A stretch of DNA of 64,000 bases, taken from Lycium barbarum. Lineage: Eukaryota; Streptophyta; Magnoliopsida; Solanales; Solanaceae. Of this stretch, positions 37,858 to 50,000 are shown piece after piece. Numbering within the stretch: the first letter of the stretch is position 1; every line of letters starts with the position of its first letter. The DNA is taken from assembly GCF_019175385.1 (NCBI RefSeq), contig NC_083347.1, positions 123,450,124 to 123,514,123 on the forward strand, given 5' to 3'. A program made the translations under genes and the position numbers. The notes beneath the pieces are model-generated. The model did no database searches and had not been told where the DNA came from. It worked only from the letters and a program-made list of their open reading frames with translations.

Positions 37858-38103
37858 GGAACCCCAGGATAACCCGCTGCCGCTACAACCTCTGCCACAG
37901 CCTCTGCCCTTCGGGTGAGCACTTTGTGCGCACTGGGTAAACCCCCCACTGTGTAATAGCCTGCAAACCACACAGGAGATGTAAACCGCACTAGGCAAGC
38001 CCTATGCGACAGGCTCGACTCAGAAGGCATTGAGGGGGGATCGATCCCGGGTCATCCGTGTGGATAACCACCCTCCAAACCAATTGAGCCATCCCGAAGG
38101 GCC
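37858..38103 (-). mobile_element. tRNA-derived SINE (intron 2, copy 3)
   Basis: Duplicate of the SINE at 3380-3625 with the same flanks, differing by a few bases. Confidence 0.82.
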
Positions 38104-38603
38104 ATGAGTAGAATTTTTATACGTTAATATATAAATAAATTTATATTATCAAGTCACAATGTTTTTTATCTTCATGTAACCTTCATAAAGAGTAAAATTT
38201 ATAATTTTGCACATAAGCTAGATGTCTTGATATAACATGTAAAGGCAACCTGACGGAATATATATGTTAAGCTCTAAAATATTTATATTGTCAATGCATA
38301 TATTTCAAAAGATTTAACTTATATGCATTGTCAGGTAATGAATTTTTGTACTATCAGTATAATTTAACATGTTATTTCAAAGTTACTATTTATTCTTGAG
38401 TAACAATCAATGTTATTAAAGAGAGACTTGTTTGTGAGCTGATAATGTTAATAATTTTTTAGTTTAAGATTGTGTAAAAATCTTTTATACTATAGGTCAT
38501 TCTGAAAATGTTCTATTAAAAGTGAATTTATGATCTTGATAATAAAGCATATACAACAAGGATTGAAGAGTAGTCAGATACTTATATCGTGCAAGCATGT
38601 AAC

Positions 38604-38790
38604 CAGTGGCGGAGCCACACTATGCCGAGGGTGTTCATCCGAACTCCCTCAGCGGAAAAAAACACTATTTTTACTAAATTAAAATTATTTTTTATGTATA
38701 TATAGTAGATGTTGAACCCCCTTAGGCTTCTTCGTATGTTTACTTTTTTATATTTTGAACCCCTCGGCGGAAATCCTGGCTCCGCCACTG
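38604..38790. mobile_element. hAT-type MITE with CAGTGGCGGAGCCA ends (copy 3)
   Basis: Duplicate of 4126-4312, with CATGTAAC on both sides. Confidence 0.86.
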
Positions 38791-40080
38791 CATGTAACAT
38801 GTAAGGAGCATCATCATACTTTGGTTGCATGGGCAATGATTTATCCCAGGCCACTATAACATTGTTTATAGAATGAATTCTTTATTGACATTTGAAACCA
38901 TCCTTTTGTTTCTTTTGCTCATAAACTAGAGGGATTTTTTGATAAATTAAGCTTATAAAATTAGTCAGAAACCCTCAAATAACTAATACTATATTTTGAT
39001 TTTACTTTACAGAGGTAAGCTGCCAAAAGAAATCCGGGAGATGATATCTTATTTTCGATTAATAGGCAAAAAAAAAAAAAGTATAATTATTATTAACGTA
39101 CAAGATCTCATTTCATTAAGAATTTTATACTAGATGTCAAAATTACAATTGAAAATAATGATATTAATATGTTACTAAATTTTTGGAAGTTAAGATTATC
39201 CTGAAGCATAATTTCTTAAGATAAATTCTTAACTGTGGTTAGAATGTTTGTTTAAGTCAATTTAATATAAGCCTTTAGAATTTAAAACAGCAGTGTCATC
39301 CAAGCATGCACTTGAGAAAAATGGAGAAAAAATATAAGAGGTCATAAATCCCTCTAGTTTGTGATTTTATTGGTTGGATTTTAAAATAGGTTGGATTTTG
39401 ACATTACCATCAAATAACAAATACTATTTACAGAGGTAAGTTGCCAAAATAGTTTCATATAGGTTGGATTTATTAACCAGAGGGATTTAACATTACCCTC
39501 AAATAACCTATTTTGGCAACTTACCTATGTTAAAATAGGTTGGTTTAATTTACAGAGGTAAGTCGCCAAAATAAGCAACTTACCTCTGGTTTATGATTTT
39601 ACCAGACGGATATAAAAGTTTCTGGCAACATAAACAGTTTAAGTTAATTTTTTTTTATTTTTTTTTTAGAAATGAATGTGCATAAATTAAAAATTAAGAA
39701 AGTATATTCATAATAATTTTGTTTTACCATTAGAAGATTCGGCTGATATAAAACATCATAAAGATAAATTATTTTCAAATATATAAGAGGTCATTCTTGT
39801 TGGTACAAACTAATAAGATAATAGGTTTACATAAATCGAAACGGAGGTATTAAATTTTTTTTATTTGGCCACTGACCTGAATTTTTTCTCTTTCCTGCAA
39901 GTACTCCTTGCTGCCATTAATTTCATCAACTGCTTGAAAAAATACGTCAGGGCAAATTCTCTTCACACCAAATTCCTTACAAAATGGGATCCACAGTTCC
40001 CCAAATTTCCACGCTTCACGTATCGCACACAACGTTAAAACCGAACTGCCGTCATCGGATAGATACACCGCCACCTATTA

Positions 40081-40810
40081 AGATTAAAATTTATATATTT
40101 AAAAATTAAATTAAATCCAAACTAGTTTAATATTAGTATCACTTAGTACTGAGTCAAACTAATAGTCTGTTTGATCAAGTTTATTTTTTCTTCAAAAGTA
40201 CTTATTTTTTCAATAAGTGTTTATTTGAAAAAAAAGTGAGGCGTTTGGCCAAGCTTTTGGGAAAAAATAAATACTTCTAGGAGTAGCAGAAGCAGTTTTT
40301 CAAAAGCGAAAAAAACTATTTTAGAAGATTAAAATTTATATATTTAAAAATTAAATTAAATCCAAACTTGTTTAATATTAGTATCACTTAGTACTGAGTC
40401 AAACTAATAGTCTGTTTGACCAAGTTTACTTTTTCTTCAAAAGTACTTATTTTTTCAATAAGTGTTTATTTGAAAAAAAAGTGAGGCGTTTGGCCAAGCT
40501 TTTGGGAAAAAATAAATACTTCTAGGAGTAGCAGAAGCAGTTTTTCAAAAGCGAAAAAAACTATTTTAGAAGATTAAAATTTATATATTTAAAAATTAAA
40601 TTAAATCCAAACTTGTTTAATATTAGTATCACTTAGTACTGAGTCAAACTAATAGTCTGTTTGACCAAGTTTACTTTTTCTTCAAAAGTACTTATTTTTT
40701 CAATAAGTGTTTATTTGGAAAAAAAAGTGAGGCGTTTGGCCAAGCTTTTGGGAAAAAATAAATACTTCTGGGGAGTAGCAGAAGCAGTTTTTCAGAAGCT
40801 AAAAAAAACT
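40081..40810. repeat. 245-bp tandem triplication in intron 1 of CslG copy 3
   Basis: Units start AGATTAAAATTTATATATTT at 40081, 40326 and 40571. Each spans the intron start next to exon 2 plus the left part of the MITE. Units 1 and 2 are nearly identical; unit 3 runs into the normal MITE right half. Copy 1 has one unit. Confidence 0.86.
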
Positions 40811-41023
40811 ATTTTTGCCTAAAAGCACTTTTTTTAAAAATAATTTTGAGAAAAATACAAATAGAAACACTTTTTAAAAGTTTGGTCAAACACTAATTGT
40901 TGTTCAAAAGTGTTTTTTTAATTAATTGGTCTGCTTTTCGCCAAAAGTGCTTTTTTGAAAAGTACTTTTAAAAAAAAAGTATTTTTTAAAATAAGTTGAT
41001 TTTAAAAGTTTGGCCAAACAGGC
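40167..41023. mobile_element. hAT-like MITE, TGTTTGGCCAA family, internally expanded (intron 1, copy 3)
   Basis: Homologous to 5688-6063 but more than twice as long, because its left part plus flanking intron is present three times (see 40081-40810). Confidence 0.76.
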
Positions 41024-41892
41024 TATAACAGTAAAAGAAAACGTGAAAAGTAAAGTCAAAAGTATTACATTTTCATGAGTTTCACATGATAATTAGTATT
41101 GAAACATACTTCAACAAATTAAGAAGAAGAAAAATCGAAATAAATCACTGTTAGGTTGTTTCGGTCACCTATTTGCATTTCATGTGCATACTTTATAAAG
41201 TTAATAGAACTACTCTCGCATGTCAATTTATGACGAGCTTTTTGCTTTTCAATAGTCAATACGATTAAATTTTAAAATTTAATTGGATTAGATTAACTTA
41301 ATATTTTAAAATTAAAATTTATATATCTAAGTTTAGGAGAAAGAGGAAGGAGAGAATATAAGTTGCAACTTTTCTTATATCAATTCGGTAAAAAAAATAC
41401 ATCTTAAACTATCTGTCAAAGTTCTTTCAATTTGAATCTCAAAAAGCAAAACGTGTCACACATTAATAGAAACAAAAGACTTTTCCCACCGCAAATCAAT
41501 TGAAAATTTATTGTTACATGATTTTCCCACCTCATTCCTACCGAACCAACTTACTGGAATGGTGAGTAACATATTCCCACTAAAAAGATAAACTTCCTAA
41601 TTTTACCGCGTGAAAATTAAACACTATCCCTACAATTCAATTAAAATATTTGTGAAAATAACAGCTAAACATTTTCAGTAGAAAAAAATGGTTTTCTAGT
41701 ATGCCATACACACAAAAGTTCAGACATGGTAAAGAATAGTACTTCCACTATTCCCCCAAAAATTATGTTACCTTTTTATATTTAGAAATAACTACAACTA
41801 CACATTTATATAAGACTTATTGTGAACCACACATTTCAAAACTCTTCCTTTCTTTCTTAACTTATCTTTCCGCGCATTGACCTTCATTCGGA

Positions 41893-42112
41893 GTAGTCTT
41901 TAATTTTTGCCCTTCAAAATTGGTTGCCCTTCACCTAATACCCGAGGTTGTGGATTCAAACCCCAATTCAATAAAAAAAAATTGTAAGGTAGAATTTACA
42001 TGACCAAAAATTTACAAATTTTGTCCATGTGTAACTTCTGCCTTCAGGTAGAATTTCAGCGATGGACAAAAGTTAGAAACCACCATTTTGAGGGGCAAAA
42101 ATTAAAGACCAC
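41893..42112. mobile_element. Inverted-repeat element, copy in CslG copy 3 intron 1
   Basis: Same element as 6965-7168 at the orthologous place. Confidence 0.55.
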
Positions 42113-42625
42113 CCCCACCAAAGGACAATCCTGCAAATTGCTCCTTTCTTAAACTTCATGTCAAGTCAAATGGTGTCATATGAATTAACAAGTCACCTTT
42201 TCGGGTGGATAATCAATAGCCATGGCCGATAAAACAGTGTTAACAACACCTAACGCTGGTTCCTTTTTAGGATCAGCCGTACAAATAAACACGTCGATGG
42301 CCGGAAGTTCATCGTCCGGCGGTAAGTTTTCCGGGAAGACGGAACGAGAAACCGGTCTCCATATAATTGCTGAGTCAAGTAGCCAGATGAAGGAGAGAAT
42401 TAATTCGGAAGTGAAAATTAGGAACCAATAAGGTAAAAATGAGATGTGAATTGTGGTGAGATTGATTATAAGTCTGTAATATAGCATGAAGAGTATTGCT
42501 ATTGAGTGAATGAAAGTGTGAGTTCTGTTTATTGTGGCTGAAAATTTGTGCTCTGTGCACTTTTGTAGAGGTAGAGTTTCCATTTTTTTTGTTGTACTTT
42601 GTTTTTTGTTGAAGGAAGAGGAGGT

Positions 42626-42633
42626 CTTTTATG
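42626..42633 (-). promoter_or_regulatory. Altered TATA box of CslG copy 3
   Basis: The position homologous to the TATA boxes of copies 1 and 2 reads CATAAAAG on the minus strand; the first T has become C while the flanks stay conserved. This probably weakens core promoter activity. Confidence 0.5.
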
Positions 42634-43139
42634 GGGAGATTAAAATTTAAAAATTTGTTTTTGTTTGATAGAAAAATGGAGTCATATCATATGAATGGAA
42701 CTTTTACTCTCTCTACAATAGTAAGAGATTAAGATTTTAATTTTATTAATTCCAGTTTTAGAGAAAGTAAATTATTGGGATGATATATTTGCTGTAAATC
42801 GTATAATTCAGGATATATTTGAACCTTTTTCTAATAAATTAAGTCCTCTCGAATTCAGCATCAATAATCTCAAAATATTAGCTCCGCTTCTTACTAAAAA
42901 AAGTGACTTATTTGTACTCCTATCGTTATACAAATGGCTCAGATATACCATTTTGGCTGACGAAAGTGAAAAAATCGATTTTAAATTATATTATTTTATG
43001 AAAATAAAAGCCCCCATATGAGTTTATTTGATCATTCTCGCTAAGTTGAAGGGTATATTTCACCCTTCTCCCAAAGTTCAGGAGTATATTTGATCCTTCT
43101 CGCAAAATTCAGAAGTATATTTGATCCTTCTTGCAAAGT

Positions 43140-43235
43140 TCATTGTCCGGCAGCAAATTTTTCGGAAAAACTGAACGAGAAATCGGTCTCCATATATGTG
43201 CTGAGTTTAGGAGAAAAAGAAAGGAGAGAATTCAC
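43140..43235 (-). pseudogene. CslG: CslG exon 1 relic R3, internal fragment (copy 3 spacer)
   Basis: Near-identical duplicate of the relic at 26930-27025, in the same place upstream of copy 3. It therefore predates the copy 2/copy 3 duplication. Confidence 0.65.
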
Positions 43236-44480
43236 TTGTATAAAGTTGAACATGTCAACACAAATGCTGACGTGGCATTGACTTGGCACTGACGTGACCC
43301 TTTAAAATTTATGTGATACGTCAGTACCACGTCAGTATTTGTGTTTACATATTTAATTTTATATAAATTGAGGTACTTACTTGTGCACACTTAAAATTGA
43401 AAATTTTACTTACAAGATGAGACTATATTTAAGGACATATTTATGCATTATGCATTATGCCTTTATTTTATTTGTTAGAAAAACGGAATCATATCACATT
43501 TATGGAACTTCAATATATATGCCAAATACATGTGCGCCCTTAAACTTGTCATATTTTTTCGACATTTAAACTATATCTTGTGCCGATTAGACACATGTTA
43601 TTGGGGCAGTAAAAACCTAAAACACGTGTGTGTCACACTCGGCTGACATAACAATAACAGCAATGAGACAATGACACGTGGTAATTCGTATAATTAAGAA
43701 TCTGATTTAAAAAGTTGTTTCCCGTCATTTTCATCTTCCCCATATCCTTTCACCATTGATTATACTAAACCAACCTTTGTCCATCTCCTCGCCATACAAC
43801 CATTTTTAATTTGTTGATTATTTTGTTTTTGCATTGTTTGGTTGGTTGGTATATTAATGTGATTTCAGATAGAGAAATTAAAAAAGATTCATGATACCTT
43901 TACATTAGGATAGTGGGCATATCTCTTACCTTATTGTGTAAGTTGTATCAGACCTGTATATAAAGAAATAAAAATAAAAAGTTTTAACCCAGTGCACATT
44001 TTATTACTTATAGTTCGAAGTTTTTGGATTTCCTAAATCAATCCATATGGTTTCTGAAAGCAAAGAATCTATTTAAGAAGACACTAATACTTGTTTATTT
44101 TCGTTGGGTGACCTATATACTAACATATATAACTTCACTAACCAGAACTCTTTGGGGATTGTCCCCCTCTACCTCCATTAAAAAAGGATCAGAAACACAT
44201 CTACAGGTTATGGTGGTCAAAGTCCACCTGCAGAACACTAAGATTTGATGGTTATTGTGATGAACATGGCTGTCAAGGGAAGAGAAGACGAAGAAGGTAA
44301 AGAAAAAATTACACAATCTTGGTCCTTCACTCTCTCTTTGAAGTGAGTCACATGCACGTTGCAATGTCACCAGCTCGTGTTTAATTGGTGCACTCAGACT
44401 TGAGTTCAGGGATTCATAATAAACAAAATTTAGTTTAACTATCTAAATAAAAAAATAGGATAAGTTTAAGGGGCCGCATA
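43236..44480. other. 5' spacer of copy 3 with decayed MITEs
   Basis: Contains a diverged relative of the GGCATAATACATAAATAGG MITE (TATTTATGCATTATGC at about 43439) and a left-end relative of the 53168 element (CCCTTAAACTTGTCATATTTT at 43539). The region is absent from the copy 1 block, which jumps from the 42811 to the 44755 equivalent. Confidence 0.45.
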
Positions 44481-44482
44481 TG

Positions 44483-44659
44483 CATTGGCGGAGTCAGAAT
44501 TTTTATCTAGGGGTTCAAAAATTCTAAAAGGTAAATACACAAAGAAGTCAGGGGGTTCAACATCTACTATATATACATAACAAAATAATTTCAACTTTAA
44601 AAATACACTGTAATTTTTCGCCGAAGGGTACTCTGGAGCCAATGTGGCTCCGCCCCTTG
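44483..44659. mobile_element. hAT-type MITE upstream of copy 3
   Basis: Ends CATTGGCGGAGTCAG and CCAAGGGGCGGAGCCA are imperfect inverted repeats flanked by GCATATG (44476-44482, 44660-44666). Relative of the element at 4126-4312. Confidence 0.65.
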
Positions 44660-44718
44660 GCATATGTATTTATACACATCACTATATCATATCACAATTC
44701 AAATGTATGAAACTTTAG

Positions 44719-44973
44719 TACTCCTTCCGTTTCAATTTGTGTGAACCTTTTCTAAGTACGAGCATCAAACTTTATAACTTTGATCATGAATTTTGATATA
44801 AATTTTTCAAATTTGTAAAAATAAAATTTATATATTTAGAAACTACATAAAAAAGTAATAGAAGTCATGATACTTTATGATTCCAATAATTTAGAAAAAA
44901 TATGAGGAAAAAGTGGTCAAAGAGCCACCTCGTAAACTCCCCAAATAGTAATAATTTCACATAAATTAAAACA

Positions 44974-44975
<2 letters not shown>
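44719..44975. mobile_element. CTCCCTC-type MITE
   Basis: Ends TACTCCTTCCGTTTCAATTT and TTTCACATAAATTAAAACAG form inverted repeats of a common Solanaceae family. Truncated relative at 7925-8152. Confidence 0.6.
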
Positions 44976-45040
<65 letters not shown>

Positions 45041-45130
45041 AAGTGTGTGTGTGTGTGTGTATACACACAGAGTGTGTGTGTGTGTATAATCCGTGCTCAG
45101 CACCGATTAGCCCGTGCTGAGCACGGGCCC
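44973..45130. repeat. TG/TA compound microsatellite and CCCGTGC hairpin
   Basis: (TG)n(TA)n, then ACACAC/TGTGTG blocks that can pair, followed by CCGTGCTCAGCACCG and AGCCCGTGCTGAGCACGGGC, the hairpin seen once at 8175-8194. Confidence 0.7.
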
Positions 45131-45969
45131 AAGCTATTATCTTACATTATTTTGTTCGGATTTCCCTTCAAACGCACTGGGCTTTAATTTTTGCCTTTCG
45201 CTTAAAAAAGTGGCCGAAAATATCCCGAGGTTCTGGGTTCGAACTCTCGCTCAATTAAAATAAAATCGCAAGGCAAGGCTTTCGCGAAACCACTACCTTA
45301 AGGTCTAACATTTGCCCAAATTAGGTCTATTGGGCAAAAGTTAGTCATTAAGACAGAAGTTTGCTTTAAGGCCTAATTTTTGTTTTGAATTTATTCAGAT
45401 GTTATTTTAATATCATGCATTGATTTATTTATTTTTTAATTTGCTTTTTAAATTTTTTTAAATATCATGCATTGATTTTTTAAATTTTCTTCTATTTTAT
45501 TTTTAATTATGGTTGGCTGATCTTTGAGTTAGAATTGCTTTTGGAGATTATCAATTGTGATCATTTCGTTCCACATAATTATTTGGTGTTTAAATTAATG
45601 ACAACAAATATATTTGATTGTTATACGTTGTTAGATATTATGAATCACAATTATGTGTTATCGGACACTCAAATGTAATTTAGTATTATATTTAGTCTCA
45701 ACAATTTTATATTACCTCTAAATAGTAACTCGAACAAAAAATTCACTGTAAGTCATATACTTCATGTTGTGAGTCCTTAACATCCACATGTAAGGTCAGT
45801 GGTTAAAGTGTCACTTTAATGGTACTCTGGGTTATCCACGTGTATCCCTCACATCATTGCCTTTGTCGGGCAATTAAGACATTGGTGTTTCAGTCAATTC
45901 ACCAAAACAGTCCAAGATTTACTAAGGCCTCATTTGTTTGTATTTATTGTTCAGATTTCAGCTCATTAA

Positions 45970-46200
45970 GGGATCGTTTGGTATGAGAGATAGGATGGAA
46001 TTGAATTATTAGTCTTATAGGATTAAAATTATTTCATATTTGGTCGGTGGGATAACTCCTTTGTTATTCTATCCAATCCCAATTATATGGCATAAAAAGC
46101 GGGATTAGTAATCCCTTATAGAAGGTGGATTAGTTATTCCATCTAATCTCATCCAATCTCATCTATATGGGATAACTTATTCCTCCTACCAAACGACCCC
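45970..46200. mobile_element. Tourist-like MITE, second copy
   Basis: Duplicate of 9205-9434. The left TAA is kept; the right one has become AAA. Confidence 0.75.
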
Positions 46201-46742
46201 AAAGTGCATTTGTCTTTTTTACTTTTGAAACATCTTAATACATTTGAATGGGTCTGAATAATTCAGAGATCTGGGACAAAGTCTGAAAACTTTTCATAAG
46301 AGCTTGAACCATTCATCCTTTCCAGACTCAAAAGGGAAGAATCCGTGGATGAACCATCCATTAATATTCAATTACAACCACCCAAACGTGGATAATAGCA
46401 GAATGGAGTCGATGAATTGATTATAATTGAAAATAACCAAAGACCAAGGACTGTAAAATCTCTATAAAGAAAATTGTTGGTTTTTGTTTGGGAACAAATT
46501 AAGATTTTGTTTTGTTTCAATTAGATTTTTCTAATGTTTTTATTGTTAGTACAAGATTAAGTTACTAGTATAATTATTACAAATTTATATTGTTATGTTT
46601 AAATATAGATAAATTATACATATTCAGATCTTGAAATAACAAATAGTCTTAATCATTTAGTGTTCAGATGTAAAGTCAGCATCTTAAACATTCAGATGTG
46701 CATTCAAATTCAGACGTCTTAATCTTAATGAAAACAAATGAG

Positions 46743-46820
46743 GCCTAAATCCCATAAAACACTTTTTAGCCTAAATCCCATAAAACACTTTTTAGCCTAA
46801 ATCCCATAAAACACTTTTTA
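46743..46820. repeat. 26-bp tandem repeat, three units
   Basis: GCCTAAATCCCATAAAACAC-type unit three times in a row; only one unit at the equivalent place near 9979. A recent local expansion in this block. Confidence 0.85.
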
Positions 46821-47042
46821 GGCAAATATTAAACATAATTTAAGAGCCCGATTGACCATATGAATTATTCACTTTAGTTTGATTTTTTTTTTTCACTTTT
46901 TTCGAAATCAGCGTTTGGCCATAAAAATTTCAAATACAATTTGAAGTTGTATTCCGGAATATCAAAAACAAGAAAAAATTATTTTTTAAAAATTTTAGTT
47001 TTTTTCACAACCAAAACAATTACTACATTCTCGCAAAGTTTA

Positions 47043-47300
47043 TCGTTCTGGGGAAACGGAGCGAGAAATCGGTCTCCATATATGTGCTGAGTTTAGGAGA
47101 AAGAGGAAGGAGAGAATTAACTCGGAAGCGAAAATTAAGGACCAACAAGGTAAAAATGAGATTTGAATTGTGGTGAGATTGATTATAAGTCTGTAATATA
47201 GCATGAAGAGTATTGCTATTGAATGAATAAAAGTATGAGTTCTGTTTATTGTGGCTGATAATTTGTGGACTTTGCACTTTTGTAGAGGTAGAGTTTCCAT
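47043..47300 (-). pseudogene. CslG: Truncated CslG exon 1 relic R1 (second copy)
   Basis: Counterpart of the relic at 10224-10481, with the ATG at 47300 and an 86-residue frame differing by only a residue or so. Unlike R1, the stretch that holds its TATA box is missing: the flank jumps from GAAGATGGTGT to AAAATATATAAG. Confidence 0.8.
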
Positions 47301-47730
47301 TTTTTGTATGATTTTCTGAAGATGGTGTAAAATATATAAGTTTGTTTTATTTGTTAGATAAATGGAATCATATCACATGGTTGTAACTTTAATATACGGA
47401 GACGAAACTAGAATTTTGAGTTTATGGATTCTGAATTTTAGGCAACGTAACTTATTGGGGTTTTAAGTAACTAATTGGAAAAATGTCCGAATATTTAGAG
47501 CAAATATACCATTTCTTAAAAAAGCGGCTTATTTATACCCCTTTCGTTATACAAATGGCTCAGATATATCATTTTCTGCTGACGGAAGTAACAAAATAGA
47601 TTTTAATTTTTTTTTTATTAAAATAAAAGCTATATACGGGATATTTGATCATTTTGCAAAGTTCATGAGTATATTCGATCCTTCTCGCAAAGTTCAGCGG
47701 CATATTTGATCTTTATCGCAAAGAGAAGTT

Positions 47731-47888
47731 TAATAAGGTAAAAATGAGATTTGAATTGCATTGAGATTGATTATGAGTCTGTAATATAGCATGAAGAGTA
47801 TTGCGATCGAGTGGAGAAAAGTGTGAGTTCTGTGTATTATGTCTGATAATTTGTGGACTCTGCACTTTTGCAGAGGTAGAGTTTCCAT
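47731..47888 (-). pseudogene. CslG: Short CslG exon 1 relic R2 (second copy)
   Basis: Counterpart of 10972-11129; the ATG is at 47888 and the same TAA truncates it after the SFLPY-like segment. Together with the 47043-47300 relic it shows that both relics were in place before the large block was duplicated. Confidence 0.72.
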
Positions 47889-48112
47889 TTTTGTTTGACT
47901 TTTTACTCTGTTTTTTGTTGAGGAAGAAGGTCGTTTATAGGGAGATTGAAAGTTTGTTTTATTTGTTAGAAAAATGGAATCATATCACATGGATGGAACT
48001 TTAATATATCAACATGATTTGTTGTGTTGACATCATAGAACTGATTGTTATTTTTGTGGTTGCAAGTGTTGCTACTATTGTAAGGTGATAGTTGATGTGA
48101 TTTATGACAATT

Positions 48113-48549
48113 AAGGGTAGTTTGGTAGGCTATACTAATCAAAATAGTCCTTATATTAAAATTTAGTCCATCCAAAATAATGTTTGGTTAATTCAATGTA
48201 ATCATACCTAATACATGGATTACTTATACATCATAGGGAGGCTTATTTAATACCGAGGAAACCAAGGGATTACTTATACCAGGTTTAACTATACCTGGAT
48301 AAGACCCCTAAAATGACTGAACTAACCCTCAAACCCTTTTCCCAATTACATGAAATAAAAAATCTCACAAATATTTAATGGTATAATTGTAAAGAAGATT
48401 TTGTATAGTTTTAAACCAAACACAAACTTAGATTATACATTGCACTCTAATTTTTAATACAATGAACCCTTGATAAAAAATAGTCTCAGCATTACTAATA
48501 CCTGCATTACTAATCCCTGAATTACTTGTCTTCGTATCGAACGATCCCC
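48113..48549. mobile_element. Tourist-like MITE (larger), second copy
   Basis: Duplicate of 11355-11788, with small substitutions in the left inverted end (GTAGGCTATAC). Confidence 0.58.
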
Positions 48550-48591
48550 TAATGTTGGTTTGGATATTGCTAAAGAATGGACTATATCTTG

Positions 48592-48749
48592 CATGGATTA
48601 GTAATGTTGGTTTCAAGTGTCATTTTCATGGGTAACATCTAACCTAACATTTGTAGAAAACTATATCTTGCATGGATTAGTAATGTTGGTTTCAAGTGTC
48701 ATTTTCATGGGTAACATCTAACCTAACATTTGTAGAAACAAAATTTCAA
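48592..48749. repeat. 79-bp tandem duplication, second copy
   Basis: CATGGATTAG units at 48592 and 48671, same period as 11831-11988. Confidence 0.85.
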
Positions 48750-48966
48750 AAATCATGAATAACGAATAATTAAATAATGAGTAAAGTGAAAAATGTAGTA
48801 CCTGATTTTACCACCTTCTTTGTTAATCATTGCTGAAGTTGACATCTTCATGAGATACTGCAAAGAGGTTTTACGTCTACCACCAAATGGTTCCGTCTTC
48901 GATTACACAACACTTCCTGCTTACTTGGAATTTTCTCAACAATCTATAATTAAGTCTTAGAATAAA

Positions 48967-49253
48967 GGCATAATACATAAATAGGGCCTCAAATCTAGCT
49001 TCATTTTTAAAGTATATTCTTCAATTTTGAGTGTACACAAGTAGTCACCTCAACTTGTAAAAAGTTGAACACGCAAACATAAATACTGACGTGACACATA
49101 AATTTTGGAGGTGTCTAGATGATCATTTTGTAAGTTAAAGTGTTCAACTGACAAAATGGAGACAAGTTGACGTGCCTACTTGTGCTCACCCAAAATTTTA
49201 GGGCATACTTAAATAATGAGATCAAGTTTGAGGGCCTATTTATGTATTATGTC
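48967..49253. mobile_element. Mutator-like MITE, second copy
   Basis: Duplicate of 12206-12491. Here the 9-bp duplication TAGAATAAA is perfect on both sides (48958-48966, 49254-49262), which fixes the element boundaries. Confidence 0.86.
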
Positions 49254-49696
49254 TAGAATAAAATGCAAGAGAAGAACATAAATTTGAAGTCTTGGAACGC
49301 TAATGCTAAGTGTAAAATTGTACTTACTAAACAAATCTTCTCAATATTCCTACAAATTTGTTTGGTTGCGTGCAATATACAGCTTTGAATATCAGGGGAC
49401 AGGTGATCATTGCTTCTCATTCGAGCCTTCCCTACTCTCTGTAATGTATTAGCTGATTTCTTTCTTTATTGGGTTAAAATTTTCCTCTAAATGTTCTGCT
49501 TTCTATCCAGGATCAAAGAATATATGGCTTAATTGTATTGATATCAATCTACATACTGCAGGAAAAGTTCTGGGGTGTATGTAGCACTATAGGTGGGGTT
49601 CAATTGAACTTATAACTTTTAGTGCGGAGCATAAATATATGTGTAAATAACTCTTAAAATACTATGGTAATGAGTTCTATCCTAAAAATCTTTTGG

Positions 49697-50000
49697 AAGG
49701 CCAAAAATGCTTATTTTTAAAAAGTGAAGTGTTTTGTCAAGCTTTTGTGAGAAAATAAGTGTTTCTCAGGATTAGCAGAAGGCAGAAGCAATCACTTTTT
49801 TGAAAAACACTTTTAAAAAATACACTTAGAAACATTTTTTAAAAGTTTGGCCAAACACGAATCGTTGTTCAAAAGTGTTTTTTAAATTAATTGACTAAAC
49901 ACAAATTTGCTTCTCACCAAAGTACTTTTTTAAAAAGTATTTTTGGAAAAAACACTTTTCAAAATACGCTGATTTTAGAAGCTTAGCCAAACAAGCTATA
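49697..50000. mobile_element. TGTTTGGCCAA-family MITE, unbroken copy
   Basis: Left part with TTTTGTCAAGCTTTTGTGAG, right end GCTTAGCCAAACAAGC. Contains the uninterrupted target CAATC (49789-49793) of the LTR found at 13071-15774. Confidence 0.72.

Larger units (their letters stand above)
31655..42583 (-). pseudogene. CslG: Cellulose synthase-like G, copy 3: exons 1-7 intact, exons 8-9 deleted
   Basis: Exons: 42197-42583, 39877-40074, 34015-34101, 33234-33353, 32350-32562, 31932-32031 and 31655-31815. Each has exactly the length of its copy 2 counterpart (387, 198, 87, 120, 213, 100, 161 nt), with open frames and matching splice sites, including the GC donor after exon 7. Downstream, sequence homologous to copy 2 intron 7 runs straight into the copy 2 3' flank at 31004-31007. 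Exons 8 and 9 are therefore missing, and with them VVED, QGTRW and the C-terminal membrane helices. The product could keep the DDG and DCD motifs but not the acceptor-binding half, so it should be inactive. Intron 2 carries the same solo LTR, SINE and MITEs as copy 1. Intron 1 holds a 245-bp tandem triplication. The TATA box reads CATAAAAG. Confidence 0.88.
27193..43387. repeat. Segmental tandem duplication, right unit
   Basis: Head-to-tail partner of 14256-27181. It is longer because intron 2 keeps the 4.6-kb TE-bearing segment and intron 1 has the triplication, and shorter by 2,051 bp where exons 8-9 are lost. Confidence 0.85.
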
